Source: JBLNBQ01 sp050260095 (lineage in GTDB: Bacteria > Bacillota > UBA5301 > DYFA01). From it: 64,000 nt of DNA. Below the pieces are notes generated by a model. It had not been told where the DNA came from. It saw only the letters and a list, made by a program, of their open reading frames with translations, and made no database searches. Location: assembly GCA_050260095.1 (NCBI GenBank), contig JBLNBQ010000061.1, positions 1 through 64,000 on the forward strand. The letters run 5' to 3'. The translations under genes were made by a program, and so were the position numbers. This document shows, in pieces, positions 1-9,076 of the stretch. The first letter of the stretch is position 1, and every line of letters starts with the position of its first letter.

Positions 1-294
1 CCGGAACCGGGTGAGCCGGTCGCCGTGGTGGCGGCCGCCGGACCCGAGAGCGACCCGGTCGGAGTGATGGAGGAGCAGAGCGTCCGGCGCGTGCTCAAGC
101 AAGCCCTCGCCCGCCTGCCCCAGAACGAGCAGCGGGTGGTGTCCGCCGTCTATCTCGAGGAGCGCAAGCCCGAGCGGGTGGCCGAGGAGATGGAGATTAG
201 CGTCTCCTACCTGCACCGGCTCGAGAAGCGGGCGATCCGGCGGCTCCGGGGAATGCTCGCCCGGGCGGTCGCCGAAATCCGGTCCGCAGGCTAG
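1..294 (+). CDS. C-terminal part of a sigma-70 family factor (truncated by window edge)
   Basis: The frame is already open at the first base and runs to TAG at 292-294, so the start lies outside the window. The visible 97 residues end in a sigma region 4: a helix with LPQNEQRVV, then a helix-turn-helix (VAEEMEISVSYLHRLEKRA), which recognises the -35 element. In the family, region 4 of FliA/SigF-like factors has this layout. A GTG at 25 is unlikely to be the true start because region 2 would be missing. The next gene starts 13 bases later and encodes a single-pass membrane protein, which might be co-expressed. Which sigma subfamily it belongs to cannot be told from this fragment. Confidence 0.7.
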   Translation, partial: PEPGEPVAVVAAAGPESDPVGVMEEQSVRRVLKQALARLPQNEQRVVSAVYLEERKPERVAEEMEISVSYLHRLEKRAIRRLRGMLARAVAEIRSAG

Positions 295-306
295 GGGGGA
301 ACGGAG

Positions 307-1104
307 ATGTCCGGCCTTCAGACGGTTGTGAACCACCTCCGGTTTGCCCGGCACTGGCTGGCCAAGGCCGAGGACGAGTTCCAGCGGGCCCAGGCGGTGG
401 AGGGCGAGTTGACGTTGAGCCTGGTCGAGGCCGAGGTTCGGAAAGCCTGGGCCGAAAGCCAGCGGACCTTTGCCGCAGGTTCTCCGAAAGCGCGGGCGGC
501 GGCGCGGCGGTTTCCGGGGAAAGCGCTGGTCGCGGGTGCCGCCGCGCTGGCTGTGGCCCTGGCCGGCTATGGGGTGACCCGCTCCCGGCCTGCGGTGGAA
601 ACCCGAATCGAAACGACCGGCTTGCCCGGACAGGTCGCCCGGTCGCTCCCTGCAGCAGCACCGGCACCGGCGCCGGCGCCAGCACCGGCCCCTCCCGGCG
701 CTTCCCGGCCGGCGGCGACCGCCCGGCCGGCGGTCAAGCCCGTGGCTGCTCCGGCAGGCCGGGAGCCGGCCGCGATGCCCAACCCGGCGTCGACCCCGCC
801 GGCGGCCCGGGCGGCCACCCCGGCCTTGGCGGCGGCCCCTGCGGTGGGGGAGAGCCCGGCTCCGCCGCGGAGCGTGGAAGCTCCGCCGCCGAGTCCGCCG
901 GCGGAACGCCCGGCGCCCGAGAAAGCCCCGGAACGCCTGGCCGATGCGCCACGGGCGGCTGAGCCGGCGGCCGCGGCTTCTCCGGCGGCGGAGAAACGCC
1001 CGCCCGAGACGGCGACTGCCGCTCAGGGAGGGGGTACCCCTCTCCCCCTGGACGTGGTGGAACTGGTGAGAATAGCGGAACGTTCGTTAACCGGACGCCC
1101 GTAA
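307..1104 (+). CDS. Pro/Ala-rich single-pass membrane protein of unknown function
   Basis: A 265-residue protein, ATG start with a purine-rich ribosome site (GGGGGGAACGGAG) just upstream. Residues 1-65 form a charged, probably helical cytoplasmic segment; residues about 72-90 are one hydrophobic span (KALVAGAAALAVALAGYG); residues 110-245 are a low-complexity Pro/Ala linker; the last 20 residues are a short helix. I do not recognise the family. A cytoplasmic head, one membrane span and a periplasmic tail next to a sigma factor would suit an anti-sigma or envelope-sensing role, but no known anti-sigma motif is visible, so this is only a guess from context. The gene lies 30 bases before bamA. 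Confidence 0.6.
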   Translation: MSGLQTVVNHLRFARHWLAKAEDEFQRAQAVEGELTLSLVEAEVRKAWAESQRTFAAGSPKARAAARRFPGKALVAGAAALAVALAGYGVTRSRPAVETRIETTGLPGQVARSLPAAAPAPAPAPAPAPPGASRPAATARPAVKPVAAPAGREPAAMPNPASTPPAARAATPALAAAPAVGESPAPPRSVEAPPPSPPAERPAPEKAPERLADAPRAAEPAAAASPAAEKRPPETATAAQGGGTPLPLDVVELVRIAERSLTGRP

Positions 1105-1134
1105 ATGCAAACGCAGTCTTAAGGAGGCAGAACA

Positions 1135-2838
1135 ATGAGCAGACGTCTCTCGGTTTCCGGGTTCGTCGTGGTGGCCCTCCTCTTGGGGGTGCTGTCCGTG
1201 GCGGGGATCGCCGCAACGGGCGCCGGCGCCGCGCAAGCGGCCAATCCTATCGTGAAGGCTATCGCGGTGGAAGGCAACCGGGAGATCCCTGCCGGAACGA
1301 TCACCGGAGTGATCAAAGCGACCCGCGTGGGCGAACCGGCCACGGAAGAGGCCATCCGCAAGGATCTTCAGGAAATCATGGACCTGGGTTACTTCTTCAA
1401 CGTTTCCGCCAAGTTCGCGCCCGTCGACGGCGGCGTCAAAGTGGTCTTCGAGGTCGTCGAGAATCCCAAGCTCAAGGATGTCATCTTCTCTGGCGCCCCC
1501 GACCTGCCGCCGGACAAGCTCAAGGCGTCCCTGGGGCTCCAGGATGGGCAGATCATCAACGGCAAACAGCTCCAGGACAGTTTGAAGGGCCTGCTCGACA
1601 AGACGGTCAAGGACTACGGCATCCCGGTCCGGATCGCCGACGTGGCCGTCGACGAACAGGGCGTGGTCAAGGTCAAGCTGGCCGAGGCGCGCGTCGGCCA
1701 GATCGACATCGCCGGCAACGAGAAGACCAAGGAGTACGTCATCCGGCGGGAGTTGACTCTCAAGCCGGGCGACGTGCTCAACCTCAAGGAACTGGAGAAG
1801 TCGCTCCGCCGGGTGCTGAACCTGGGCTTCTTCGATGAGGTGGGCCGGAAGTTCACCGAGACGAAAGATCCCGACGTGGTGAACGTTACCATCGAAGTCA
1901 AAGAGCGCAAGACGGGTTCGGCGGCGTTCGGCGCCGGTTACTCCTCCAGCGACGGCCTGCTGGGCTACGTCGAGTACGCCGAGGACAACTTCTTCGGCCG
2001 TGGCCAGCGGATCAACGTGAAGTGGGAGTTCGGCCAGAAGAAGAACACCTACGATGTGGGCTTCTACGAGCCGCACCTCGACGCGAACCGGACTTCCCTC
2101 GACGTTCGAGCGTACAACACCCGCACGACCCGCGACTCGAACTCCTCCACTTACGAGGACACCACGGTCGGCGGCCAGGTGACGGTGGGTCGCCCGCTGT
2201 CGGAGGACACCCGGGTGTACGCCAAGTTGACCCTGGAAGATGTCGCAAGCCACGATTCCGACGGCAACCTGGAGACCTCCGGCAAGAACCATTCCATCAC
2301 CGCCAGCGTGGTCAACGATACCCGCGACTTCTTCCTCAAGCCGACCAAGGGCGGCCGCCGGGAGCTGTCGGTGGAATGGGCCGGCGAGCTGCTCGGTTCG
2401 GACTACACCTTCGCCAAGTACACCACCGATCTGTCGCAGTACTTCCCGGCCGGGGCGAACGGGCAGGTCTGGGCGCTGCGCCTGGGCGCCGGTTACCTCG
2501 ACTACACCGGCCAGCAACCTGTGCTCGAACGCTTCCTGATCGGCGGCGCCGACACGGTTCGCGGCTATGAGAACAACGCCTTCTCGGGCGACAAGTACCT
2601 GCTCGCCAACGCCGAGTACCGGTTCGACGTCTCGAAGGGTCTGACCGGCGTCGCCTTCGTCGATGCCGGCAAAGCGTGGGAGGCGTCCGACCAGGCCGAC
2701 CTCGGCCAGCTCAAGGTCGGCTACGGCCTGGGCCTGCGGGTCGACACCCCGCTGGGGGTCATGCGCATCGACTACGGCGTGCCCACCGACCACAGCCAGG
2801 GCGGGCGCACCTACTTCAGCCTCGGCCAGACGTTCTAG
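1135..2838 (+). CDS. bamA: Outer membrane assembly factor BamA (Omp85 family)
   Basis: Folds and inserts beta-barrel proteins into the outer membrane. The ATG follows a strong AAGGAGG. The 567 residues hold a signal peptide (cleavage near residue 35, after GAAQA), three POTRA domains at about 36-113, 114-190 and 191-263, and a 16-strand-type barrel from about 265 to the end. The L6 signature VRGYENN, a form of the VRGF/Y motif that all Omp85 proteins carry, lies at about residue 475, and the chain ends in a C-terminal Phe (SLGQTF), the usual barrel signal. Three POTRA domains rather than the five of enterobacterial BamA is common in non-proteobacterial diderms. It heads an envelope cluster with ompH and lpxD downstream. 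Confidence 0.93.
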   Translation: MSRRLSVSGFVVVALLLGVLSVAGIAATGAGAAQAANPIVKAIAVEGNREIPAGTITGVIKATRVGEPATEEAIRKDLQEIMDLGYFFNVSAKFAPVDGGVKVVFEVVENPKLKDVIFSGAPDLPPDKLKASLGLQDGQIINGKQLQDSLKGLLDKTVKDYGIPVRIADVAVDEQGVVKVKLAEARVGQIDIAGNEKTKEYVIRRELTLKPGDVLNLKELEKSLRRVLNLGFFDEVGRKFTETKDPDVVNVTIEVKERKTGSAAFGAGYSSSDGLLGYVEYAEDNFFGRGQRINVKWEFGQKKNTYDVGFYEPHLDANRTSLDVRAYNTRTTRDSNSSTYEDTTVGGQVTVGRPLSEDTRVYAKLTLEDVASHDSDGNLETSGKNHSITASVVNDTRDFFLKPTKGGRRELSVEWAGELLGSDYTFAKYTTDLSQYFPAGANGQVWALRLGAGYLDYTGQQPVLERFLIGGADTVRGYENNAFSGDKYLLANAEYRFDVSKGLTGVAFVDAGKAWEASDQADLGQLKVGYGLGLRVDTPLGVMRIDYGVPTDHSQGGRTYFSLGQTF

Positions 2839-2863
2839 CCGGGCGGGCGGGCCGGAGGGCACC

Positions 2864-4162
2864 ATGAAGCGATTCGCCTCGCATCCCGCCATACTGATCC
2901 TGCTGCTCAGCGCGGCCTCGCTTTTCGGGGCCGCGCTGCCCATCCGCGCCGCGGGCGAGACGCCCGCCGCCAGGGTCAAAGAGGTGAGGGTGGAGCTAGA
3001 GGGGGATATGCCCAAGCAGTCGGCGGTCGCCGACCGCATCCGCGAGGCGCTGGCGGCGGTGGCCGAGAAGGCCTTGAAGGGCCAGGCGGTGCCGGACGTC
3101 GCCCGGCTCCGCCCGGCGGTGGAGAAAGTGGTCACCGAGGTCTTCGGCCTGGTGCTCGCCGGCTACCACGTGGAAGCCACGGACATCGCGCCGGGCGAAA
3201 CGACCTCGGTCCGCCTGCGCCTGAAGGCCGACGGCCCGATCATCCGGGAGGTCTTCACCCGGCTCCAGATCCAGGGCGTCAGTCCCGAACTCCAACCGCT
3301 GCTCGAGGGGGGGCTCGGCCCGCTCGACGCCGCCGCGCTGAGGGTCTTGGGCGGCCTCCCGGTGAGCGCCTTCAGTTGGGCGAAGTACGCCCTGGAACCC
3401 CTGGTGGAGCGGGAGATCGCCCGCCAGCTTCCGGGGTTCACCGCCAAGGTCACCCTGGAACCGGGCGAGGTCACGGTCTTGTCGGCTACCCTGACGCCGC
3501 AGGGGGAACGCGTCCGGTCCGTGAATGTCCGCCTGAGTTCCGAATCCATACCGGCGGCCGTGCTCCGGCAGTTCCACGGCGAACTCGACCGGCGGGCCGC
3601 GCTGATGACCGGGCTGCCCGTGGCGTTCCTGGCGGCTTATCGCCCTCAGATCCAGGCCGAACTGGACCGGCGGATAAGGGAAGCCCCTGAGGTGGCGCGC
3701 TGGGGGCTGAAGGCCCGCACCACGCTGGAGCCCGACGTCAACACGACGCTCGACCTTGCCCTCGAATCGTCCAGCTGGCGCCTCCGCCTGGAAGGCGTGG
3801 TCAGCGCCGGCAGCCCGGCGCCCGGGCCGGAACTCCGCTTCACCAGCGGATGGTCGGTCGGCCCGGTCAGGGTCATGGTCGGCGACCGCCTGGAACTCAC
3901 CGGCCTCGCCAACCGCCCAGGCTATGGCGTGGGCGTCCCCCTGGGCTGGGACGGCGAATTGTCCTGGTCCCGCGACTACTTCGGCTCCCAACTGGTGCGG
4001 CTCGCCGACCGGATCTCCCCGCTCCACGCGGTCTCGCTGGAACGAGCCTTCCCGGGGGAAGGGTGGCGGGTCGGCTACAGCGTGGCCACCGACGCGCACC
4101 TGCGCCTCGAACTCAGCACCGGCGCCGGGAGCACGTGGCTTTCGCTGGTTGGCAACCTCTAG
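2864..4162 (+). CDS. Secreted envelope protein, possible outer membrane barrel partner of BamA
   Basis: A 432-residue protein; the ATG at 2864 is preceded by GGAGGG and starts a clear signal peptide (HPAILILLLSAASLFGAALP, cleaved near PIRAA). The mature part begins with a long alternating segment (residues 30-250) that looks like repeated alpha/beta units reminiscent of POTRA folds, then a beta-rich C-terminal half from about residue 300 to 432 with alternating hydrophobic residues. It lies between bamA and ompH, 25 bases after bamA, so co-transcription is likely. I do not recognise a named family. A role in outer membrane biogenesis is inferred from position and secretion only. Confidence 0.6.
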   Translation: MKRFASHPAILILLLSAASLFGAALPIRAAGETPAARVKEVRVELEGDMPKQSAVADRIREALAAVAEKALKGQAVPDVARLRPAVEKVVTEVFGLVLAGYHVEATDIAPGETTSVRLRLKADGPIIREVFTRLQIQGVSPELQPLLEGGLGPLDAAALRVLGGLPVSAFSWAKYALEPLVEREIARQLPGFTAKVTLEPGEVTVLSATLTPQGERVRSVNVRLSSESIPAAVLRQFHGELDRRAALMTGLPVAFLAAYRPQIQAELDRRIREAPEVARWGLKARTTLEPDVNTTLDLALESSSWRLRLEGVVSAGSPAPGPELRFTSGWSVGPVRVMVGDRLELTGLANRPGYGVGVPLGWDGELSWSRDYFGSQLVRLADRISPLHAVSLERAFPGEGWRVGYSVATDAHLRLELSTGAGSTWLSLVGNL

Positions 4163-4174
4163 GGCGTGGATTTC

Positions 4175-4209
4175 TTGACATTGCCTCTGCCCAGCCACTC
4201 CGGTACAAT
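4175..4209 (+). promoter_or_regulatory. Candidate promoter for ompH-lpxD
   Basis: TACAAT at 4204-4209 is a good -10 box. Two -35 choices exist: TTGCCT at 4181-4186 with a normal 17-base spacer, or the perfect TTGACA at 4175-4180 with an atypical 23-base spacer. The ompH ribosome site starts 38 bases after the -10 box. Confidence 0.5.
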
Positions 4210-4261
4210 GGGCTTGACCGTTTTCCTATCCATGCCATCCACACACAGGAGGGAAACTGAT

Positions 4262-4729
4262 TTGCGACTCTTCAACGTTCCGTTCAAGGTGTCGGCGGTG
4301 CTTGTCCTGGCCTTGTCTCTGGCCGCGTCCGTTGCAGGGGTGGCGGGCTGGTCGCTGGCGAAAGCCGACAAGCTCTCTTCCGTCGGATACGTCGATACCG
4401 GCCGTCTGGCCAACGAGTTCCCCGACATGAAGGCCATGCGGCAGCAGCTAGAGAAGGACACCGCGGCGATGCAGGCCGAATACGACAAGGCCACGGCCTC
4501 GATGAGCCAGGACGAGAAGGCGAAAGTCTTCCAGCAGTACCAGGCGAAGCTCGACCAGAAGAAGAACACCATGGTCTCCGCCGCGCTGGCCAAGACGGTC
4601 CAGGTCATCGGTGACGTCGCCAAGAAGCAGGGGCTCACCGTCGTGCTGGAGAAGCAGAGCGTGCTGTATGGCGGAACGGACATCACCGACGCCGTGATCA
4701 AGGCGGGCGGGGGACAGGTGAAGAAGTAA
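4262..4729 (+). CDS. ompH: Periplasmic chaperone of the Skp/OmpH family
   Basis: Holds unfolded outer membrane proteins on their way to BamA. The TTG start at 4262 is chosen because AGGAGGG lies 8 bases upstream and it gives a proper signal peptide (VSAVLVLALSLAASVAGVAG); the longer frame from 4166 would overlap the promoter. The mature part of this 155-residue protein starts with the family pattern VGYVDTGRLANEFPDM, continues as a charged coiled coil (about residues 60-110), and ends with GLTVVLEKQSVLYGGTDIT, the typical OmpH C-terminal strand block. A second OmpH-like gene begins only 2 bases after its stop. Confidence 0.88.
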   Translation: MRLFNVPFKVSAVLVLALSLAASVAGVAGWSLAKADKLSSVGYVDTGRLANEFPDMKAMRQQLEKDTAAMQAEYDKATASMSQDEKAKVFQQYQAKLDQKKNTMVSAALAKTVQVIGDVAKKQGLTVVLEKQSVLYGGTDITDAVIKAGGGQVKK

Positions 4730-4731
4730 GG

Positions 4732-5907
4732 ATGCGAAAGGGAGTCGCCGGAGTTCTGGCGGGCGTCGCGCTTGGGGCCGCCTTCCTGGGGGGATACTTG
4801 ATCTCGACCAGGGGCGAGGCCGGTTGGCTGGCGTCGGCCGGAGCGGCCGTGAGCGCGCCGAAGGTGACGCCCGCCGATAGGCTGAGTAGCGGAGAACGGC
4901 GACCCTCGGTCGTCGTTCTTCCCGCGGTTCTGCCCGAACATCCAGCATGGGCGCAGCTCACCGACTTGACCGCCGACGTGGCCCGGGAGCAGCGCCTGGT
5001 GGCGCTGGAACGGGCGCCGGTGGCCTCCACCGCGCGCCGGGCCGGCGGCTCTGGCGCGGCCAGCCAACAGGCTTCGGCGCAGATCGAAGCGGCCCGCCAG
5101 GGAGGACAGGCGGCGACCCGGGCCGCGCTGGAAGACGCGTACGCCCGCCGCCTGCAAACCGAGGCCGCCCGGATCAAGGCCGAGGCCGAACGCAAGGTGG
5201 CCGAGCGCCGGGCGATCCTGAAGGCGCAGGTGGACGACGCGGTCGGCGTGAAGCGCGGCGAACTCAAGAACTCGCTGAGCGCTAAAGTCGAGGAGATCCG
5301 GCGGGGCCGCGAGGCCGAGCTGCTGAGCCTCCAACTCCGCTTGGGGCTCGCCGCCAAGAGCGGGACCACGGCCGACCAGGAGGGACTGCAGGAGGAGATC
5401 CGGCAGGCGCAGGCCGAGATCGACCAGGAGATCGCGTCCGCCCAGGGCGCGGCGGAGCGCCAGTTGGCCGAGTTCTCTGCCGAGGCGTCGGCCAAAGCCC
5501 AGCGCGACCTGGACGCCTATGCCGCCCAGGTGAACGCCGAGGCCGAACGGCAAGCGGCGGCTTCGGGCGAGGCGCTCCGGGCGGAGCTTGCCCGGAAGCT
5601 CGGCGCCCTTGAGGAGGTAAGCGGCGACGCGTCCTCCGGTGGTGCCGCCGGCGACGGGCCCGGGGGCAGCCCCGCGGCTGCCGCGGCGACCGTCTCGCCG
5701 CTGCTGGCCCAGCGCGATGCCCTGCAGGCGTCGATCATCGCCGACATCCGGCGCCTCGCCGCCGATCTGGCGGCAGAGCGCGGGCTGGCGGCTCCCCGGT
5801 TCGTGACGAACGCCGGCGACGGCCCGACGGGCGCTGTCGACTTGACCCAAGCCGTCGCCGGTGCGCTGCGGGAGGCCGCCGGGGACACGGTGGCCTCCGT
5901 CCGGTGA
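4732..5907 (+). CDS. Long coiled-coil OmpH-like periplasmic protein
   Basis: A 391-residue protein with an N-terminal membrane or signal segment (residues 4-24, AGVLAGVALGAAFLGGYLI), a low-complexity spacer, and a long charged Ala/Glu/Arg coiled coil from about 105 to 300. The last 60 residues (AQRDALQASIIADIRRLAAD then LAAPRFVTN and GAVDLTQAVAGAL) align by eye with the C-terminal block of OmpH, including the place of its GTDITDAVI motif. I therefore read it as an expanded OmpH/Skp paralogue, perhaps membrane-anchored since no clear signal cleavage site is visible. It sits 2 bases after ompH, so the pair is surely co-expressed. The chaperone role is inferred. Confidence 0.65.
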   Translation: MRKGVAGVLAGVALGAAFLGGYLISTRGEAGWLASAGAAVSAPKVTPADRLSSGERRPSVVVLPAVLPEHPAWAQLTDLTADVAREQRLVALERAPVASTARRAGGSGAASQQASAQIEAARQGGQAATRAALEDAYARRLQTEAARIKAEAERKVAERRAILKAQVDDAVGVKRGELKNSLSAKVEEIRRGREAELLSLQLRLGLAAKSGTTADQEGLQEEIRQAQAEIDQEIASAQGAAERQLAEFSAEASAKAQRDLDAYAAQVNAEAERQAAASGEALRAELARKLGALEEVSGDASSGGAAGDGPGGSPAAAAATVSPLLAQRDALQASIIADIRRLAADLAAERGLAAPRFVTNAGDGPTGAVDLTQAVAGALREAAGDTVASVR

Positions 5908-5950
5908 GCGACGGGGCGCTTGCGAGTAGACCGACCGAGGTGACGGAGCG

Positions 5951-7042
5951 ATGAAGAACGAGAAGCGGTGGACCGCCGGGGAGTTGGCGGAGCTGGTCGG
6001 AGGGGAGCTCCTGGGCGATCCGGCCTGTCTGGTGACGGGGATCGCCGGCCTGGGGGAGGCCGGTCCGGGCGACGTCACCTTCGCCGATCCCCCCCGCAGC
6101 GCGGAGGCGCTGGCAGGCCCCGCGGGCACGCTGGTGCTCTCCCGCAAGGTCCGGGCGGAGGCCGAAGCGGCGAGGGGAGATGGCCGGCCCGTCATCCTGG
6201 TGGATAATCCCCGCCTCGCTTTCGCCGGCCTGCTGCGCGCCTTCGCCCCCGACTATCGCCCGGCTCCCGGGGTCGATCCCCGGGCGGTCGTCCATCCCGA
6301 GGCCACTCTGGGGAAGGACGTCTCCATCGGCCCGGGGGCGGTGGTCGAGGCGGGGGCGCGCCTCGGCGACCGGGTGGTGCTCTACCCCAACGTCTACATC
6401 GGCCGGGATTCGGTGGTGGGCGACGATTCCGTCCTGTATCCCAACGTCACCGTCCGGGAGCGGGTCTACCTGGGGCGCAACGTGCTCGTGCACCCCGGCG
6501 CGGTGCTCGGCAGCGACGGCTTCGGGTTCGTCACCGCAGGCGGGCGCCACCACAAGGTTCCGCACATCGGCACGGTGGTCATCGGCGACGACGTGGAGAT
6601 CGGCGCCAACGTGACCGTCGACCGGGCGACCTGCGGCCGGACCGAGATCGCCCGGGGCACCAAGCTCGACAACCTGGTGCAGATCGGGCACAACGTGCAG
6701 GTCGGCGAGGACTGCCTCATCGTGGCTCAGGTCGGGCTGGCCGGGTCGTCCCGCCTGGAGGATCACTGCACCATGGCCGGCAAGTCGGCCATCGGCGGGC
6801 ATCACACCATCGGCCGGGGCAGCGTCGTGATGGCGTACTCCATCGTCGCGGCGGACGTGCCCGCCGGCTCCGTGGTCTCGGGCGTTCCGGCCCGCCCGCA
6901 CGCGGAAGAACTCCGGGCGAAAGCCGCCGTCCACCGGCTGCCCGAGGCGCTCAAGGAACTCAGAGACCTGCGGCGGCGGCTCGAAGCGCTGGAGGCGCAG
7001 GGGGCCGCCCCGGATGGCAAAGATCGGATGGAGAGGAAATAG
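5951..7042 (+). CDS. lpxD: UDP-3-O-acylglucosamine N-acyltransferase LpxD
   Basis: Third step of lipid A synthesis: transfers a hydroxyacyl chain from ACP to the 2-amino group of UDP-3-O-acylglucosamine in the cytoplasm. The 363 residues have the LpxD layout: an N-terminal uridine-binding domain (1-100, ending near VDNPRLAFAGLLRAF), a left-handed beta-helix of hexapeptide repeats (about 105-310) and a C-terminal helix (320-355). Diagnostic motifs are SDGFGF, the KVPHIG stretch, TVDRAT, and QIGHNV, which holds the catalytic His. Length matches the family. A GAGGTGACGGAG ribosome site precedes the ATG. lpxC and lpxA lie about 10 kb downstream instead of next to it. Confidence 0.95.
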   Translation: MKNEKRWTAGELAELVGGELLGDPACLVTGIAGLGEAGPGDVTFADPPRSAEALAGPAGTLVLSRKVRAEAEAARGDGRPVILVDNPRLAFAGLLRAFAPDYRPAPGVDPRAVVHPEATLGKDVSIGPGAVVEAGARLGDRVVLYPNVYIGRDSVVGDDSVLYPNVTVRERVYLGRNVLVHPGAVLGSDGFGFVTAGGRHHKVPHIGTVVIGDDVEIGANVTVDRATCGRTEIARGTKLDNLVQIGHNVQVGEDCLIVAQVGLAGSSRLEDHCTMAGKSAIGGHHTIGRGSVVMAYSIVAADVPAGSVVSGVPARPHAEELRAKAAVHRLPEALKELRDLRRRLEALEAQGAAPDGKDRMERK

Positions 7043-7101
7043 ACTGCTCCCCGCCGAAAGCAACAGGGCGAGACAAACGCTTTCGGGTGGGGGTAAGACC
7101 T

Positions 7102-7926
7102 ATGGGCCGCCGGTTGACCGCGTTCTTCCTGTGGGGTGCGCTTCTCCTCGGAGGATCAGGGGCAACCGGCGCCGCGTCTGTGCCCCCCGGCCCTGAATTC
7201 GCGCCCGGCCCTCTGGAAAACCCCGCCCGCGTGGTCCTGCAGTCCGGCCAAATGACCGGCCAGGGCGCCTTCGCCTTCACCTGGTATCCCGAACCCTTTG
7301 AATCCCACGCCACCCTGGCTTATGCAGTCCCCGACGCCGAACTGGGCGCCGCCCAACTGCTGCTTCAGAGCAGCCGTTCCACCACCTCCGGCGGCGAACT
7401 CTCAGGCCAGTCGTTGGGCTACGCCTGGGGGCGGCGCGTCGCCCCGCAACTGTCCGCCGGCGTTCAACTCCGGTGGGACGTCCAGCAGGCGACCATCCAG
7501 GGGCTCCCCTCGCCGCAGGAGGCGGGCCTCGGCCTCGATGCCGGGTTGCTTTACGATGCGGCGCCCGGCCTCTGGCTGGAGGCGGCCGTCCTCGACGCGT
7601 TCGACACGCGGCTGCGCTCCAGCTCAGGGACGACGATCCTTGTGAAGCAGCGCCTCTTCGCCGGGGTGACCCGCCAGCTCCGGCCCGACCTTGCGCTCTC
7701 CTTCGCCGGACGGGACCTCACGACTGATCTGAACGGCGCGACCTGGTCTTTCGGCGGCCGCCTCGAGCGCGCCGGCTGGATCTTCACGGGCGAGGCGGGC
7801 CTGGGGCCGCACTTCACCTGGTCGCTTGCCGCCCGGATGCCCCGCGGCCGCTGGAGCCTGAGGGCGGTGGCCGAGGGGACGGAGGCGAAGGCCGGTTGCG
7901 GCCTCGGAGTGGACGTGCGGTGGTAG
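7102..7926 (+). CDS. Predicted small outer membrane beta-barrel protein
   Basis: ATG at 7102 has GGGTGGGGG about 8 bases upstream and leads a signal peptide (LTAFFLWGALLLGG, cleaved near TGAAS); an in-frame GTG at 7087 is less likely. The 274-residue chain is rich in alternating hydrophobic and polar residues with Gly and aromatic positions typical of amphipathic strands (for example QSLGYAWGRRVAPQLSAG), and ends VDVRW with a C-terminal aromatic, as outer membrane barrels do. It lies between lpxD and an lptF/G permease gene and overlaps the latter by a few bases, so it may serve lipopolysaccharide export, but no named family is recognised. Confidence 0.55.
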   Translation: MGRRLTAFFLWGALLLGGSGATGAASVPPGPEFAPGPLENPARVVLQSGQMTGQGAFAFTWYPEPFESHATLAYAVPDAELGAAQLLLQSSRSTTSGGELSGQSLGYAWGRRVAPQLSAGVQLRWDVQQATIQGLPSPQEAGLGLDAGLLYDAAPGLWLEAAVLDAFDTRLRSSSGTTILVKQRLFAGVTRQLRPDLALSFAGRDLTTDLNGATWSFGGRLERAGWIFTGEAGLGPHFTWSLAARMPRGRWSLRAVAEGTEAKAGCGLGVDVRW

Positions 7927-9053
7927 CCCGGGCGGCGGGAGGAAGCGCCCGCCTGACTGCGCCGCGGCTTGGCCTGTTCGACCGCTATGTCCTGCGGGAG
8001 TTCGCCGGCCCGTTCCTCTTGGCCATGTTCGCTGTGATCCTCCTGATGCTTTCCGATCAGCTCTTCACGTTGGCCGACTGGCTGCTCGTCAAGCGGGCGC
8101 CCGCCGCGCAGGTCTGGCGGCTGCTGGCCTTTCGCCTGCCCGGGCTGTTGGTGCAGGCGCTGCCCATCGCCGCCCTGGTCGGCGCCATGCTCGGCTTCCA
8201 CCGTTTCTCCCGCGACTCGGAACTGGTGATCATGACGGGGAGCGGCGTCAGCCTGCGCCGGCTGGTCGCGCCCGTGCTCGCCGTGACCTTCCTCCTGTCG
8301 GTCGGCGCCTATTTCACCAACGAACTGGTCGTCCCCGCCGCCAACCACGAGGCGGAGAACACCGTCCGGCGCCTCGTCTTCTCGGAGGTCTCGCCCGAGA
8401 TCCGGGAAGGCGTCTTCTTCCGCGGCCAGGACGACACCGTCTTCTACATCCGCAAGCTCGACCGGGCGCACCTGCTCATGGAAGACGTGATGGTCTTCCA
8501 GATGGGCCAAAGCCCGTACCCGGAACTCATCACCGCCCGCACGGCCCGCTTCGGGGCGGGAATCTGGCACCTGGAGCAGGGGGTCAGCCGGGAGATCGAC
8601 AAGGAAGGGTTCGTGACCAACGAGGCTCGCTTCAGCAGCCTCGACTTGCGGGTGGACGAGGGCGTCGACCGCTTCTTCGGCAACCAGAAAACCACCCAGG
8701 AGATGAGCCGCCGCGAACTGGCGTCGAACATTCGACTGTTCGGGCGGAGCGGGGTCGACATCCGGCCGTTTCTGGTGGACTACCACCTGAAGCTGGCGAT
8801 GCCGTTCGCCAACTTCTTCTTCACAGTGTTCGGCATCCCCCTGGCCCTTTGGGTGCTGCGCCGGCCGCGCTCGTCGCGCCTTCTGGGCATCGGCGGGACG
8901 GTCGTGCTGGTCCTGACCTACTACGTGCTGACGCCGCTCTGCCGCTCGCTGGGGGTCAACGGCATCCTCACCCCCCTGACGGCGGCCTGGCTGCCTTCCC
9001 TGAGCTTCGCCGCCCTGGGCGCCTTCCTCTTCACCAGGCTGGAACAGATTTAG
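7920..9053 (+). CDS. LptF/LptG family permease (first copy)
   Basis: Inner membrane half-permease of the LptB2FG exporter that extracts lipopolysaccharide. The start GTG at 7920 overlaps the previous stop (GTGGTAG) and has GGAGTGG 6 bases upstream; a TTG at 7896 is an alternative. The roughly 377-residue protein has the YjgP/YjgQ pattern: LFDRYVLREFAGPFLLAMF at the N-terminus, three helices before residue 120, a large periplasmic beta-jellyroll domain (about 130-265), and three closing helices after DYHLKLAMPFANFFFTVFG. SELVIMTGSGVSLRRL is the coupling-helix region that contacts LptB. A second family member is at 29851; which one is LptF and which LptG is not decidable by eye. Confidence 0.88.
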   Translation: MVARAAGGSARLTAPRLGLFDRYVLREFAGPFLLAMFAVILLMLSDQLFTLADWLLVKRAPAAQVWRLLAFRLPGLLVQALPIAALVGAMLGFHRFSRDSELVIMTGSGVSLRRLVAPVLAVTFLLSVGAYFTNELVVPAANHEAENTVRRLVFSEVSPEIREGVFFRGQDDTVFYIRKLDRAHLLMEDVMVFQMGQSPYPELITARTARFGAGIWHLEQGVSREIDKEGFVTNEARFSSLDLRVDEGVDRFFGNQKTTQEMSRRELASNIRLFGRSGVDIRPFLVDYHLKLAMPFANFFFTVFGIPLALWVLRRPRSSRLLGIGGTVVLVLTYYVLTPLCRSLGVNGILTPLTAAWLPSLSFAALGAFLFTRLEQI

Positions 9054-9076
9054 CGCTCGCAGAGGTAGCAGAGCAG